This document shows, one piece after another, positions 1-7,712 of a DNA stretch of 64,000 nt. Every line of letters starts with the position of its first letter. Position 1 is the stretch's first letter. Origin of the DNA: Thermophagus xiamenensis (GTDB lineage: Bacteria > Bacteroidota > Bacteroidia > Bacteroidales > Marinilabiliaceae); assembly GCF_900112795.1 (NCBI RefSeq), contig NZ_FONA01000020.1:27279-91278 (forward strand), given 5' to 3'. The translations under genes and the position numbers were made by a program. The notes under the pieces were generated by a model. It had not been told where the DNA came from, searched no databases, and saw only the letters and a list, made by a program, of their open reading frames with translations.

Positions 1-365
1 TTATTATTTTAAATTTCGAAAGTTGAGTCTAAATAATAATTCAATTATTTTGAAATTGTTTTTAGGGCTCATACTCCTATAAAAAATAATTTTATGGACT
101 GTAAAGTTCAAATTACGGAATAAAATTTGGTTTTTGAAACATTCACGAAAAATGGTTTTCAGTGGATATGTTTTGTAAAGCTATTAAAAACATGTTAATA
201 AGAGCATTAACATGAACTTCTTTGGCATCCAGATTGTTTAAATGAACGTTGGCGGAGGAAACCCGAAAAATTGAAGTTATTAGGTTATCATTTTGTGGAT
301 GCAAAATTGAAGGTTAAGGATTGTTTTTTTGAAGTAATTATTACGAATTTATAAAACAACAAAGT
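1..365. other. Non-coding left edge
   Basis: I see no convincing gene here. The stretch is AT-rich. It holds a perfect 9-bp inverted repeat (CATGTTAAT at 191-199 and ATTAACATG at 206-214, loop of 6) that could be an operator or a weak hairpin. The region should contain the promoter of the following thioredoxin-like pair, but I found no clear TAnnTTTG box. Confidence 0.5.
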
Positions 366-839
366 ATGAATAGATTTAAAATAATATTATTGTTTTTTTT
401 ATTGGGATGGTTACCTGTGACCGGACAGACTGTACCTGAGGTTAATTTTTCGCAGTTTGAACCCTGGTTGAAAAAAAACAATGATACCACATATGTGATT
501 AATTTTTGGGCCACCTGGTGTAAGCCTTGTGTAGAAGAGTTGCCAGGGTTTCTGAAGGCCGCTGCCGACCTGAAGAACGAAAAAGTGAAGTTTATTTTTG
601 TTAGTCTCGATTTCCCCACGCAAAAAGAGAGTCGACTGCTACCTTTCATAGAGGAACACGCAATGAATGAACAAGTCATTCTTTTGAATGATCCTGCCAG
701 TAATCAATGGATACCCAAGGTGGATCCCCAATGGTCGGGGGCTATACCTGCCACGTTAATATATAAGGGGAAGAATAAAAGATTTCATGAAGGATCTCTT
801 TCTTATGATGAATTAATAACCATTATTAAATCGAAATAG
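366..839 (+). CDS. Exported TlpA/ResA-like thioredoxin-fold protein
   Basis: A 157-residue protein with an N-terminal signal peptide (hydrophobic stretch at residues 5-18, ending near VTGQ). It is followed by a thioredoxin fold with the redox motif WCKPC (Cys52 and Cys55) inside the typical INFWATWC context, and a cis-proline type segment GAIPATLIY near the C terminus. Such proteins act in the periplasm as thiol-disulfide reductants, for example in cytochrome c maturation or repair of oxidised proteins. The stop codon is only 2 bases before the next start, so the two genes are almost certainly co-transcribed. Family assignment is firm; the specific client is unknown. Confidence 0.88.
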   Translation: MNRFKIILLFFLLGWLPVTGQTVPEVNFSQFEPWLKKNNDTTYVINFWATWCKPCVEELPGFLKAAADLKNEKVKFIFVSLDFPTQKESRLLPFIEEHAMNEQVILLNDPASNQWIPKVDPQWSGAIPATLIYKGKNKRFHEGSLSYDELITIIKSK

Positions 840-841
840 TT

Positions 842-1441
842 ATGAAAAAGTTAATGTTATCAGCCGTGATGATGGCGCTGACGATGACCATTTTTGGTCA
901 GGGATATAAACCGGGCGATGAAGCCATTGATTTTCGTTTGAAAAATGTAGATGACAAAATGGTGTCATTGGCTGATTTCCCGGATGCTAAAGGTTTTATA
1001 GTGATTTTTTCAACCAACCACTGTCCTTATGTGGTGGCTTATGAAGATCGTATGATTGAGCTGGATAAAACCTTCAAACCTAAAGGATATCCTGTTATTG
1101 CCATTAACCCCAACGATCCCAAAGCCTTTCCTGAAGATTCGTTCGATAACATGAAGATTCGGGCTAAAGAAAAAGGGTTTACCTTTCCTTATCTTTTCGA
1201 TGAAACTCAGGAGATTGCCAAAACCTATGGTGCTACTCGTACACCCCACGTGTTTTTGTTGAAAAAAGAGGGTGGAAAATACATTGTAAAATATATTGGC
1301 GCCATTGATGATAATTATCAAGATGCTTCCGCGGTTAAAGAAAAGTATGTGGCCAATGCCATTGCTGATTTGGAAGCGGGTAGACCTGTAAAAGTTCAGG
1401 AAACCAAAGCTATAGGTTGCAGTATTAAATGGAAAAAATAA
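842..1441 (+). CDS. Exported AhpC/TSA-family redoxin with a single peroxidatic-type Cys
   Basis: A 199-residue protein with a signal peptide (residues 1-20, cut near FGQ) and a peroxiredoxin-like thioredoxin fold. The catalytic region reads FSTNHCPYV, so only one Cys (Cys61) sits at the peroxidatic position and the CxxC resolving Cys is missing. A second Cys lies near the C terminus in AIGCSIKW (Cys193), a pattern seen in a known group of redoxin-domain proteins in which this Cys may resolve the disulfide. It directly follows the TlpA-like gene, which could be its electron donor. Activity as a periplasmic peroxidase or thiol reductase is inferred. Confidence 0.85.
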   Translation: MKKLMLSAVMMALTMTIFGQGYKPGDEAIDFRLKNVDDKMVSLADFPDAKGFIVIFSTNHCPYVVAYEDRMIELDKTFKPKGYPVIAINPNDPKAFPEDSFDNMKIRAKEKGFTFPYLFDETQEIAKTYGATRTPHVFLLKKEGGKYIVKYIGAIDDNYQDASAVKEKYVANAIADLEAGRPVKVQETKAIGCSIKWKK

Positions 1442-1616
1442 TAATTTAACAGGTTTAATATATCTTATTTAAATTCTGTCTTTCACCTTAAAAAGTAAAA
1501 GATTTTTGGTAAGCCGAAGCTTCGCCTATGTATGTGGGAATTGTTTTCTGTATTATTTCCGATTAGCCTATAAAAATGGTATTTTCCACGGATGCAGTGC
1601 AGGTGAAGCCTCGGTT

Positions 1617-2333
1617 TTATTTTAAGAAATTATGGTCCAGATACTTTTGAAACTCTTCTTTATATTGATCACTCACAGGAATATATACATCAGGGTTGAA
1701 TACAATTCTGTTGCGTTCAATAATATGTATTTTATTTAAATTAACGATGTATGATCTGTGAACCCTCATGAATTTGTCGGATGGCAGGTGCTGTTGAATA
1801 TTTTTCATTCCCAACAGGGCCATGATGGGTTTTTCGTTATCCAGATGAATTCTAACATAATCGCGCATCCCTTCAATATATTTGATATCATCCAGGTTGA
1901 TTCGAATGATTTTATATTCTGATTTAATAAAAAGAAATTGGTCATTGTTTTGAATACTCTCTTGTGGCTTCGAATTCTGAAAATAACGATTTCGTGTTTT
2001 GTCAACAGCTTTCGCAAAAGCAGTAAAGGATATGGGTTTTACCAGATAGTCGGCGGCATCCACCTGAAAACCTTCGGCCGCATATTCTCTGTAGGCGGTT
2101 GTAAATATGACTTTGGGAGGGTTGGACAAAGATTTAACAAAGTCCATGCCTGATAGATCCGGCATGTTGATATCAACAAACATCAAATCCACCTCATTGT
2201 GCTGCAGAAAATCGAGCGCTTTAATAGCACTGGTGAACCCCTCAAGGAGTTGTAAATAAGGAATTTTTTCGATATATCCATTAATCTGCTTCAGGGCCAA
2301 AGGCTCGTCATCTATTGATACACAGGTTATCAT
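1617..2333 (-). CDS. LytTR-family response regulator
   Basis: A 238-residue regulator with a CheY-like receiver (residues 1-115; acidic pocket DDE at 8-10, phospho-acceptor Asp54 in FVDINMPD, conserved Lys in YLVKPIS) and a C-terminal LytTR DNA-binding domain (about 132-236; signature FMRVHRSYIVNLNKI). It is the partner of the kinase just upstream: the kinase stop and this start overlap in ATGA (2330-2333), which suggests translational coupling. LytTR regulators of this layout usually control membrane, cell-surface or autolysis functions. No target can be named from the sequence. Confidence 0.95.
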   Translation of the reverse strand: MITCVSIDDEPLALKQINGYIEKIPYLQLLEGFTSAIKALDFLQHNEVDLMFVDINMPDLSGMDFVKSLSNPPKVIFTTAYREYAAEGFQVDAADYLVKPISFTAFAKAVDKTRNRYFQNSKPQESIQNNDQFLFIKSEYKIIRINLDDIKYIEGMRDYVRIHLDNEKPIMALLGMKNIQQHLPSDKFMRVHRSYIVNLNKIHIIERNRIVFNPDVYIPVSDQYKEEFQKYLDHNFLK

Positions 2334-3427
2334 AACGGGATTTTTAATTCTACATTAAAGGTATGTTCTTTATCGTCTTGTTGTATAGTTAAGTGGTATT
2401 GATTGCCATAAATCAAATTTAAACGATTACGGGCGTTCTCAATACCTATTCCGGAACCTCTTTTATTTCCGGGGAGAGTATTAGGAACACTATTTTTGAC
2501 TTTAAACAACAACTGTTTTTCATTTGTAACAATATCAATGTGAATAAAAGAATGAGATTGATAGCTAATACCATATTTGAAGGCATTTTCAATGAAAGAA
2601 ATGGTTAAAAGCGGGGGTATTTTTACCTGTGGCACCACCTGCGGTTGGTTAATGACGATATCCACATCATCGGTAAAGCGTAGTTTCATTAAATCGACGT
2701 AACTACGGATAAAATCTAATTCTTTTATTAGTGATATTTTAGAGGTTTGTGATTCATACAGCATGTAATCCATCATTTGAGAGAGTTTTATGACAGCTTC
2801 TTTGGCTTCTTCGGTATCAATATCGATCAGCGCATGGATGTTATTTAAAGTATTCATAAAAAAGTGAGGACTGATCTGGTTTTGGAGAAAAGCCATTTTA
2901 TTTTGAATGCTCTCTTTTTCCGCTTTTAATTTATTGCGTTCGGCATGCGTCCATTTACTAAAGAACAGGATGCCGGAATCAAACCCTATCACCAGAATGC
3001 TCATGATAAACAGGTTTGCAAAAGGGGGGATAGCTTCAGGGGGTATAGGTAATGGTTGCTTGAGAGGCATTGGTCCGCGAGGGGGAATAGCTAAGATGGG
3101 GTGTAAATCACGGGGTGTGGAATGTTGCTCCACTAAAAACAGAACTGTGGATATAACTACTATTAAACCAATAATGGAAACAAAATAGAGTATTCTTTTC
3201 CCCCTAAAAAACAATCGTGGCATTAGCAAAAAACGATTAATTAAAAAGATGAGAAAAAGAACACTATACTCCTTCCATATCCTAAATATATGGGTCCAAT
3301 TGATGCCATTTGAAAAATCCCCAAAAAGCAAAGGGATTACAAACATCAACAGCCAAACCGCTGCGGTTAATAATACCGGAAGGCTGCCTTCCTTTATTTC
3401 GGTTTGTTTTTTTAATATTCTTCTCAT
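2330..3427 (-). CDS. LytS-type sensor histidine kinase (HisK_7TM/His_kinase family)
   Basis: A 365-residue membrane kinase. Four hydrophobic segments lie at about residues 18-36, 52-70, 80-98 and 136-156, with a proline-rich external loop (about 103-135) between the third and fourth. A coiled-coil-like linker leads to the His_kinase box QISPHFFMNTLNN with phospho-acceptor His188. The C-terminal HATPase has an N box (FIENAFKYGI) and the glycine box GSGIGIENARNRL. There is no periplasmic sensor domain beyond the short Pro-rich loop, so the signal may be sensed in the membrane. It overlaps the response regulator by 4 bases. Confidence 0.93.
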   Translation of the reverse strand: MRRILKKQTEIKEGSLPVLLTAAVWLLMFVIPLLFGDFSNGINWTHIFRIWKEYSVLFLIFLINRFLLMPRLFFRGKRILYFVSIIGLIVVISTVLFLVEQHSTPRDLHPILAIPPRGPMPLKQPLPIPPEAIPPFANLFIMSILVIGFDSGILFFSKWTHAERNKLKAEKESIQNKMAFLQNQISPHFFMNTLNNIHALIDIDTEEAKEAVIKLSQMMDYMLYESQTSKISLIKELDFIRSYVDLMKLRFTDDVDIVINQPQVVPQVKIPPLLTISFIENAFKYGISYQSHSFIHIDIVTNEKQLLFKVKNSVPNTLPGNKRGSGIGIENARNRLNLIYGNQYHLTIQQDDKEHTFNVELKIPL

Positions 3428-3489
3428 TTTGTGGTAAAGATAATGATATATTTATTACGATTTCGGAAGACAGCCATACTGTAGTCTTT

Positions 3490-3712
3490 ATTTTATCCGT
3501 GTAAAGTTTGTTTAAGTTATTGGCAGGCTAAAACTTAAAATTAGTTTTTAGTGATTGGTCAATAGTTATTAGTGCAACCACACCAATGACTGTTCACTAA
3601 TCACTAAAAACTTTTTCTGCCTTCTGCCTGTGCATTTCTGCCTTTGTCTTTTTAAAGATGTTCTTTTGTGACCTCAAATCGTCATGTGGGTTTCATTCAT
3701 GGGTTTACCGGT
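3490..3712 (-). repeat. Dispersed ~101-bp repeat family, long subtype, upstream of the kinase gene
   Basis: A degenerate copy on the minus strand of the repeat family described at 31521-31831. It keeps the AAGATGTTCTTTTGTGAC core, the tract CTTCTGCCTGTGCATTTCTG and the ACTAATCACTAA/TTAGTGATTGG inverted motifs of the long subtype. The end corresponding to TTTATACGGATGAAA lies near 3490-3500, about 65 bases before the kinase start, so it forms part of the kinase 5' region. Confidence 0.75.
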
Positions 3713-3785
3713 TCTGGCATTACTCAAAGTTTATATATTTTCTGTAACAAACTATTTGTATCATGCCCATTATGTTAACCCTGAA

Positions 3786-4920
3786 TTATTGCTGCAGATA
3801 AGATATAACAGCGTTATTGCGTTCGGTAACATGTGATTTTAATTCCTCTACAGCCCAGTCAAATTCTGAGTCACTTCTTAAATAGGAATAACCGGTCACT
3901 TCACTAGTATGTATCCCAGTTTTGCATAACAGTATTTGCAGCAAGCCATTTCAGAAATGCATCGACGTTAAAAACAGCTTCCAAATTATTTTTCCAGGTT
4001 TCAATGTCTGTTGTTCTTTCGGAACTGTGCAAAACGTCATATAAACTTCTTAGATCAGAAAAATCGGTTTCATCTTCATTCGTTTTAGGGAAAAACTCAT
4101 CGGTGTCGAATGTGCCATAAGCAAATGATGCGGCATCGCCATCGGGTTTATAGAGATTTCCTGAGTCATCGATGAATTGAGTTTCAATCACTGTGTCGTC
4201 TACTTCTTCGACCAGGGTATAAACACCGTAATATTGAGGTCCGTTACCATGGTCAACATAAACGACGCAGAAAGTGGTTTGAGAAGCGGGTACACCAAAA
4301 CTTCGAAACAAGTCGGCTGCCACTTTTTCGCGCATTAAGGAAGCATCATCGTAATTGTTGTTCAAATTGAGTTGTTTAAAACCATAGAATCGCTGGTTTT
4401 TAATGGCAGGATAATCGTCTTCGAATTCATCAAAATCGAGTTTAAAAGATAATTTATTGTTACCCGACTGATAGGCAGCCTGTAAACTGGAATTGCCCTT
4501 AAACCGAATGCCCACATGATACCACTCCGTATCGTTAAATTTAAATAAGCAAGGTACCCAAACGGGATCAAAATCACTGGATGAGGCAATTCCACCACCG
4601 CCGGGACGATTGCCTCCACTATATCCCAGGTTTTCAGCTAAATCGTTTTGCATGGTTTGCCAATCATCGCTGCTGATTTCAATATCAAACCGCAACACCT
4701 GTGATTGGTCAAAGACTACATCGTAGTTAAGTTCGGCGTCGTTGCTGTGTGTCGCTTCAGTCCAGTCGGCATAATCTTCGTCGTCTGAAACCACAGAATC
4801 ATCAGAACTTTCTTCTTGTTCGGTATCTGTTGTAGTAAGGTCATCTTCATCATCCGAACAAGAGCTGAGTGGTATGAGACCTATAAAAAGGACTGCAATA
4901 AAATAGTTGAGCTTGTTCAT
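3786..4920 (-). pseudogene. CotH-kinase-family lipoprotein with an internal deletion
   Basis: The open part (4920-3904, 338 residues) begins with a lipoprotein signal (lipobox LSSC, Cys21) and an acidic linker. It then shows the CotH-like region with GIRFKGNSS, RFYGFKQLNLNNN, LMREKVAADLF and YGVYTLVEEVD. It stops right after NTVMQNWDTY, where CotH proteins normally continue with about 100 or more further residues. The bases after the stop, read one frame over (3903-3786), encode 39 residues from SEVTGYSYLRSDSEF to ISYLQQ and a stop, which look like the normal C-terminal tail of such proteins. The simplest reading is a deletion of the middle-to-late part that also shifted the frame. Intact members attach as surface lipoproteins and may phosphorylate proteins; this copy is probably inactive. 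Confidence 0.8.
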
Positions 4921-4931
4921 ATTAAAGTGTT

Positions 4932-5447
4932 TTAGTTAAATGAATTAGAATAAACAGAAATTTTTCTGTCGTTTATTGGTTTACTAAAACTCTTGTGATA
5001 GATAGCAGAATCGAAAAATCCCCATTCTCTCAGTTCATCGATGCGATCTTTTGAATGTTCTGCCATCTGACGTGTATAAACCGGATTGTTGGTACCCAGA
5101 GCCGACCGGCCTACGGCTTCTACAAACTCGTCTAAAGAATATTTGGAGGTTGCCGGGTCAAATTCGAAAAGACCTTTGGCAAAAGGGGTAGAGCCTGATG
5201 AGCCTAACCGACCTTTAGATACCAACATAACTTTGGCACCGGAATCGTGTGCTTTGACTGCCGCAAACAGTCCTGCCATTCCGCCACCAATGACCAGAAC
5301 ATCGGTCTTCATCTTTTGTTGTTGCATCTCTTTTGATTGGACGGATGGTTTATTTGTACCCCAACCCATCCCCATTGAAGCCAAGGCAGCAAACCCTGCT
5401 GTTGCTGCTGCTCTTTCTATAAATTGTCGTCGTGAAATATTTTGCAT
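4932..5447 (-). pseudogene. Tat-exported FAD flavoprotein, 3'-truncated
   Basis: The 171-residue frame starts with a Tat signal (SRRQFIERAAATAGF) followed by a Rossmann FAD-binding motif (VLVIGGGMAGLFAA, about residues 50-63) and the early part of a fumarate reductase/succinate dehydrogenase-type flavoprotein (LVSKGRLGSSGSTPFAKG). Family members run to roughly 450-600 residues, so about two thirds is absent, including all catalytic parts. The last ~17 residues (SKPINDRKISVYSNSFN) look like read-through into unrelated DNA. It sits behind a heme-membrane gene and a ferredoxin that would supply electrons, so an extracytoplasmic reductase has lost its catalytic subunit. The neighbouring CotH gene is also damaged. 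Confidence 0.8.
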
Positions 5448-5524
5448 ACCGGGATTTTTTGTGAGTTGTGCTAAAGGGCAATTGTTTGCCTAAATATTTT
5501 TTGATAATATAGAGTTGGTATTAT

Positions 5525-6187
5525 TTAATCCTTTTTTGTCGGGTTCAATAAGGTGTTTTGTTTTTTGCGGGTAAATGGTTTAATTACGTAAGATCTAAGT
5601 AATAAAAGGACTCCCACACCGGTCAATATGGCAATGAACCATCCCATTTCGGTTGTAATGTGTCGTCCGGTATCAATAACATGATAGGTAGCACTGCAGA
5701 TAAAGGCTATGGACAAAATACCATGAAATATTTTCCATGTTTTATATGACCATGGTAATTTATTTCTCAGCATTGAGGTGAGTCCTAAAATCAACATCAA
5801 AAGCCAGGCTGTTATGCCCATAAAAATACCCGGCATTTTATAAGATTTGAGTATCAGCATAAAGGCATCGACCGGCTCTACGCCCGACTCAAAATAGCGG
5901 GGAATCACAATTAAAAAGGGATGAACCAGTAATATGCCAATGAATATGTAACCCATAATTTTATGCCATTTTATGAGGCGGCTTTTTTTCCAGCCCTCCC
6001 AGAATTTATCATTGGCACGTGACAAATAGAACTGGAAAATCATGTCCAAAAATGCGATAACGGTAATTATCGAAAAGGTTTCTTTTAACCAGGTTCGTTG
6101 CGGAACTCCGCTATAGGCATAAAACAGACCAGGTAAACCTAAAAATAAGGCGATGACTAAGAACAATTGTAAAACTTTTTTACTCAT
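5525..6187 (-). CDS. Cytochrome b-like membrane subunit (ferric-reductase-like transmembrane family)
   Basis: A 220-residue membrane protein with about six transmembrane segments. Histidines placed for heme ligation lie in WHKIMGYIF, LLVHPFL, WKIFHGILS and TYHVIDTGRH. I place the start at the ATG at 6187, because the longer upstream reading frame merely overlaps the ferredoxin gene and lacks membrane character. It lies 5 bases after the ferredoxin and 77 bases before the truncated flavoprotein, so the trio forms an operon for moving electrons from a cytoplasmic Fe-S donor through the membrane to an exported flavoprotein. With the flavoprotein broken, its present role is uncertain. Confidence 0.82.
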   Translation of the reverse strand: MSKKVLQLFLVIALFLGLPGLFYAYSGVPQRTWLKETFSIITVIAFLDMIFQFYLSRANDKFWEGWKKSRLIKWHKIMGYIFIGILLVHPFLIVIPRYFESGVEPVDAFMLILKSYKMPGIFMGITAWLLMLILGLTSMLRNKLPWSYKTWKIFHGILSIAFICSATYHVIDTGRHITTEMGWFIAILTGVGVLLLLRSYVIKPFTRKKQNTLLNPTKKD

Positions 6188-6192
6188 AACTT

Positions 6193-6438
6193 TTACCCCC
6201 ATGAAACAATAACTGGAATAGATTTTTCCGGTGTAATGGTGATGGCATCCACCGGACAATTCAATCGACATAAATGACAGATTTGACAATCGTCCGGATA
6301 CTTTATTTCTGCCTTTCCTTTGCTGTTTAAGCGAATTACATCGGTAGGACAGCTTTTTACGCATTCGCCGCATCCGATACATCCGTTGATACTACTTATA
6401 GGCATGGTTGTGTTTTTTGGTGGTTCTAACTGAAACAA
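6193..6438 (-). CDS. 2[4Fe-4S] ferredoxin
   Basis: A small protein (81 residues from the first Met, 70 from the Met at 6405) with two classical cluster motifs: CIGCGECVKSCP and CQICHLCRLNCP, each CxxCxxCxxxCP. It is first in the operon with the cytochrome b-like membrane protein and the truncated flavoprotein, and would pass electrons to them. The second Met (codon at 6405-6403) starts closer to the domain and may be the true start, because the first 11 residues have no family match I recognise. No clear ribosome-binding site separates the two choices. Confidence 0.88.
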   Translation of the reverse strand: MFQLEPPKNTTMPISSINGCIGCGECVKSCPTDVIRLNSKGKAEIKYPDDCQICHLCRLNCPVDAITITPEKSIPVIVSWG

Positions 6439-6539
6439 AAATGCTTGTTAATGAATTGATGATCAAATGAAGTCGACAGATGCAACAGATGTATCGACCA
6501 ACAGATGTATTTTCATGGCAAGAATTAGTAACATGAAGT

Positions 6540-6608
6540 ATTGCACCTCTCATAGTGGTTAATAATTTCGTCTATAACCATATGTTGACCACCTTTGGGA
6601 GAGGTAAT
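6540..6608. repeat. Imperfect inverted repeat in the ferredoxin upstream region
   Basis: CACCTCTCATAGTGGTT (from about 6544) pairs imperfectly with ACCACCTTTGGGAGAGGT (ending at about 6605), giving a long stem with mismatches. It lies about 100 bases upstream of the ferredoxin start and between the ferredoxin and HU-like operons. It could be a decayed mobile-element end or a regulatory hairpin. The rest of the 6439-6853 gap holds two terminator-like hairpins listed separately and no gene. Confidence 0.4.
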
Positions 6609-6628
6609 AAAAACCTTATATCAGAAAA

Positions 6629-6669
6629 TAAAGCCGGATGGCTAAAGATTAAATAGCCGCACGGCTTTT
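6629..6669 (-). terminator. Terminator-like hairpin
   Basis: AAAGCCG..GGCTA pairs with TAGCC..CGGCTTTT around a 12-base loop, with a 3x3 internal mismatch. T-rich runs follow on both strands. It lies downstream of the HU/DUF4469 gene on the minus strand, after the stronger hairpin at 6700-6736. Confidence 0.5.
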
Positions 6670-6699
6670 CAATAAAAATTCGTTCGGCTGTTAAGAAAA

Positions 6700-6736
6700 A
6701 AGCAAAACGGCTTAATTTATAAAAGCCGTATTGCTT
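6700..6736 (-). terminator. Rho-independent terminator of the HU/DUF4469 gene
   Basis: AAGCAAAACGGCTT and AAGCCGTATTGCTT form a 14-bp stem with one mismatch and a 9-base loop. On the minus strand the stem is followed by TTTTTTC. It lies about 120 bases past the stop of the HU-like gene. Confidence 0.7.
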
Positions 6737-6853
6737 AAATAACTTTTAAAAGCATTAAGTAATGAGTTTTATATTGTTTGTGGATTGGGAAATCAAATCT
6801 TGAGAGGCGTGCCGCGCACGGTTCTCAGCCGGCAAAATAAGAGGCTTGGCCGT

Positions 6854-7576
6854 TCAGGGACTTGATGTTTGGCTGTCAGGCTTCCTTACTTTCAGTTTAT
6901 GAGGGAAACGAAAGAATTTTATGTCGCGGTCCTTAAAGGCGGGAACTCTGATTTCCACTTCAACAGGACCTGCAATGTCGGGTGGCAGACTTAGAAGTAG
7001 GCGGGAAGAGGTGTTGGTAAATATTTGTTGCGGGCGAATTTCATTTTTATTTTCATCGATAAAAAATATTCCCTGTCGGGGATCGTTAAGGTCAATTTTG
7101 AGTTTTGAGCCTTCGATAAGAATGACATTATTCGCCGTAATTTGAGTGTTAACTGTGTTGGTGTTTAAGTCTGTTATTCGTTCAATAACGGGAGTGGTGG
7201 CCGGAACATTTATCTTTTGAAGCTTTACTTTTGTCAGCGTTTTTTTTAGCAGTTTGGTAGGCCTGCATACTACGTGCAATTTATGACGGTTAGGGTTGAA
7301 GTAGTCGTCTTCCGACTGGAACGTGCCCCGGATGGATAATTGGAAATTAAATAAACGCGTTCGAATGTTTACCCCTTGAGTGAAAAAATACAACAGGGCT
7401 TTTTCCAACGCTTTTAGTACTGCCAGCACATCAGCCATGGTGATGGTAGCGCCCTGATTAACCATGTGCTCCATTATTTCCTTTTCGGTGATGGTGCTCG
7501 GGTTGTAAATTTTGGCAAAATAGTTATTTTTATTGCCTTTCATCCGATTTTGGATTAACCGATAATAAAAAGCCAT
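6854..7576 (-). CDS. HU-like DNA-binding protein with C-terminal DUF4469 domain
   Basis: A 240-residue protein. The N-terminal part (about 1-125) has the HU/IHF-like fold found in a Bacteroidota group (MAFYYRLIQN, then a histone-like helix pair and RLFNFQLSIRGTF). The C-terminal part (about 140-235) matches the DUF4469/immunoglobulin-like extension (IEGSKLKIDLNDPRQGIFFI; PPDIAGPVEVEIRVP). These proteins are thought to bind DNA and shape the nucleoid, though the role of the extension is unknown. It is a monocistronic gene with two terminator-like hairpins downstream. The 136-base gap behind it, toward the GH92 gene, shows nothing more than a possible promoter. Confidence 0.8.
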   Translation of the reverse strand: MAFYYRLIQNRMKGNKNNYFAKIYNPSTITEKEIMEHMVNQGATITMADVLAVLKALEKALLYFFTQGVNIRTRLFNFQLSIRGTFQSEDDYFNPNRHKLHVVCRPTKLLKKTLTKVKLQKINVPATTPVIERITDLNTNTVNTQITANNVILIEGSKLKIDLNDPRQGIFFIDENKNEIRPQQIFTNTSSRLLLSLPPDIAGPVEVEIRVPAFKDRDIKFFRFPHKLKVRKPDSQTSSP

Positions 7577-7712
7577 AACAACTAATCTTTACATCCTAAT
7601 TAATGTATGACCGGTAATAAAATTATACAAATTTTTCCAATTGTCACCGGAGCTTGTTCCACATGTCAGAAAAAATATCCAAAAATAATTTTCGGAATTT
7701 GTTGGGTCTGTG

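Noticed and set aside
1518..1613. Paired CCGAAGCTTCGCCT and AGGTGAAGCCTCGG as a terminator between convergent genes
   Set aside because: The arms are complementary with mismatches but separated by about 70 bases, too long a loop for a terminator. It may be a chance or remnant inverted repeat.
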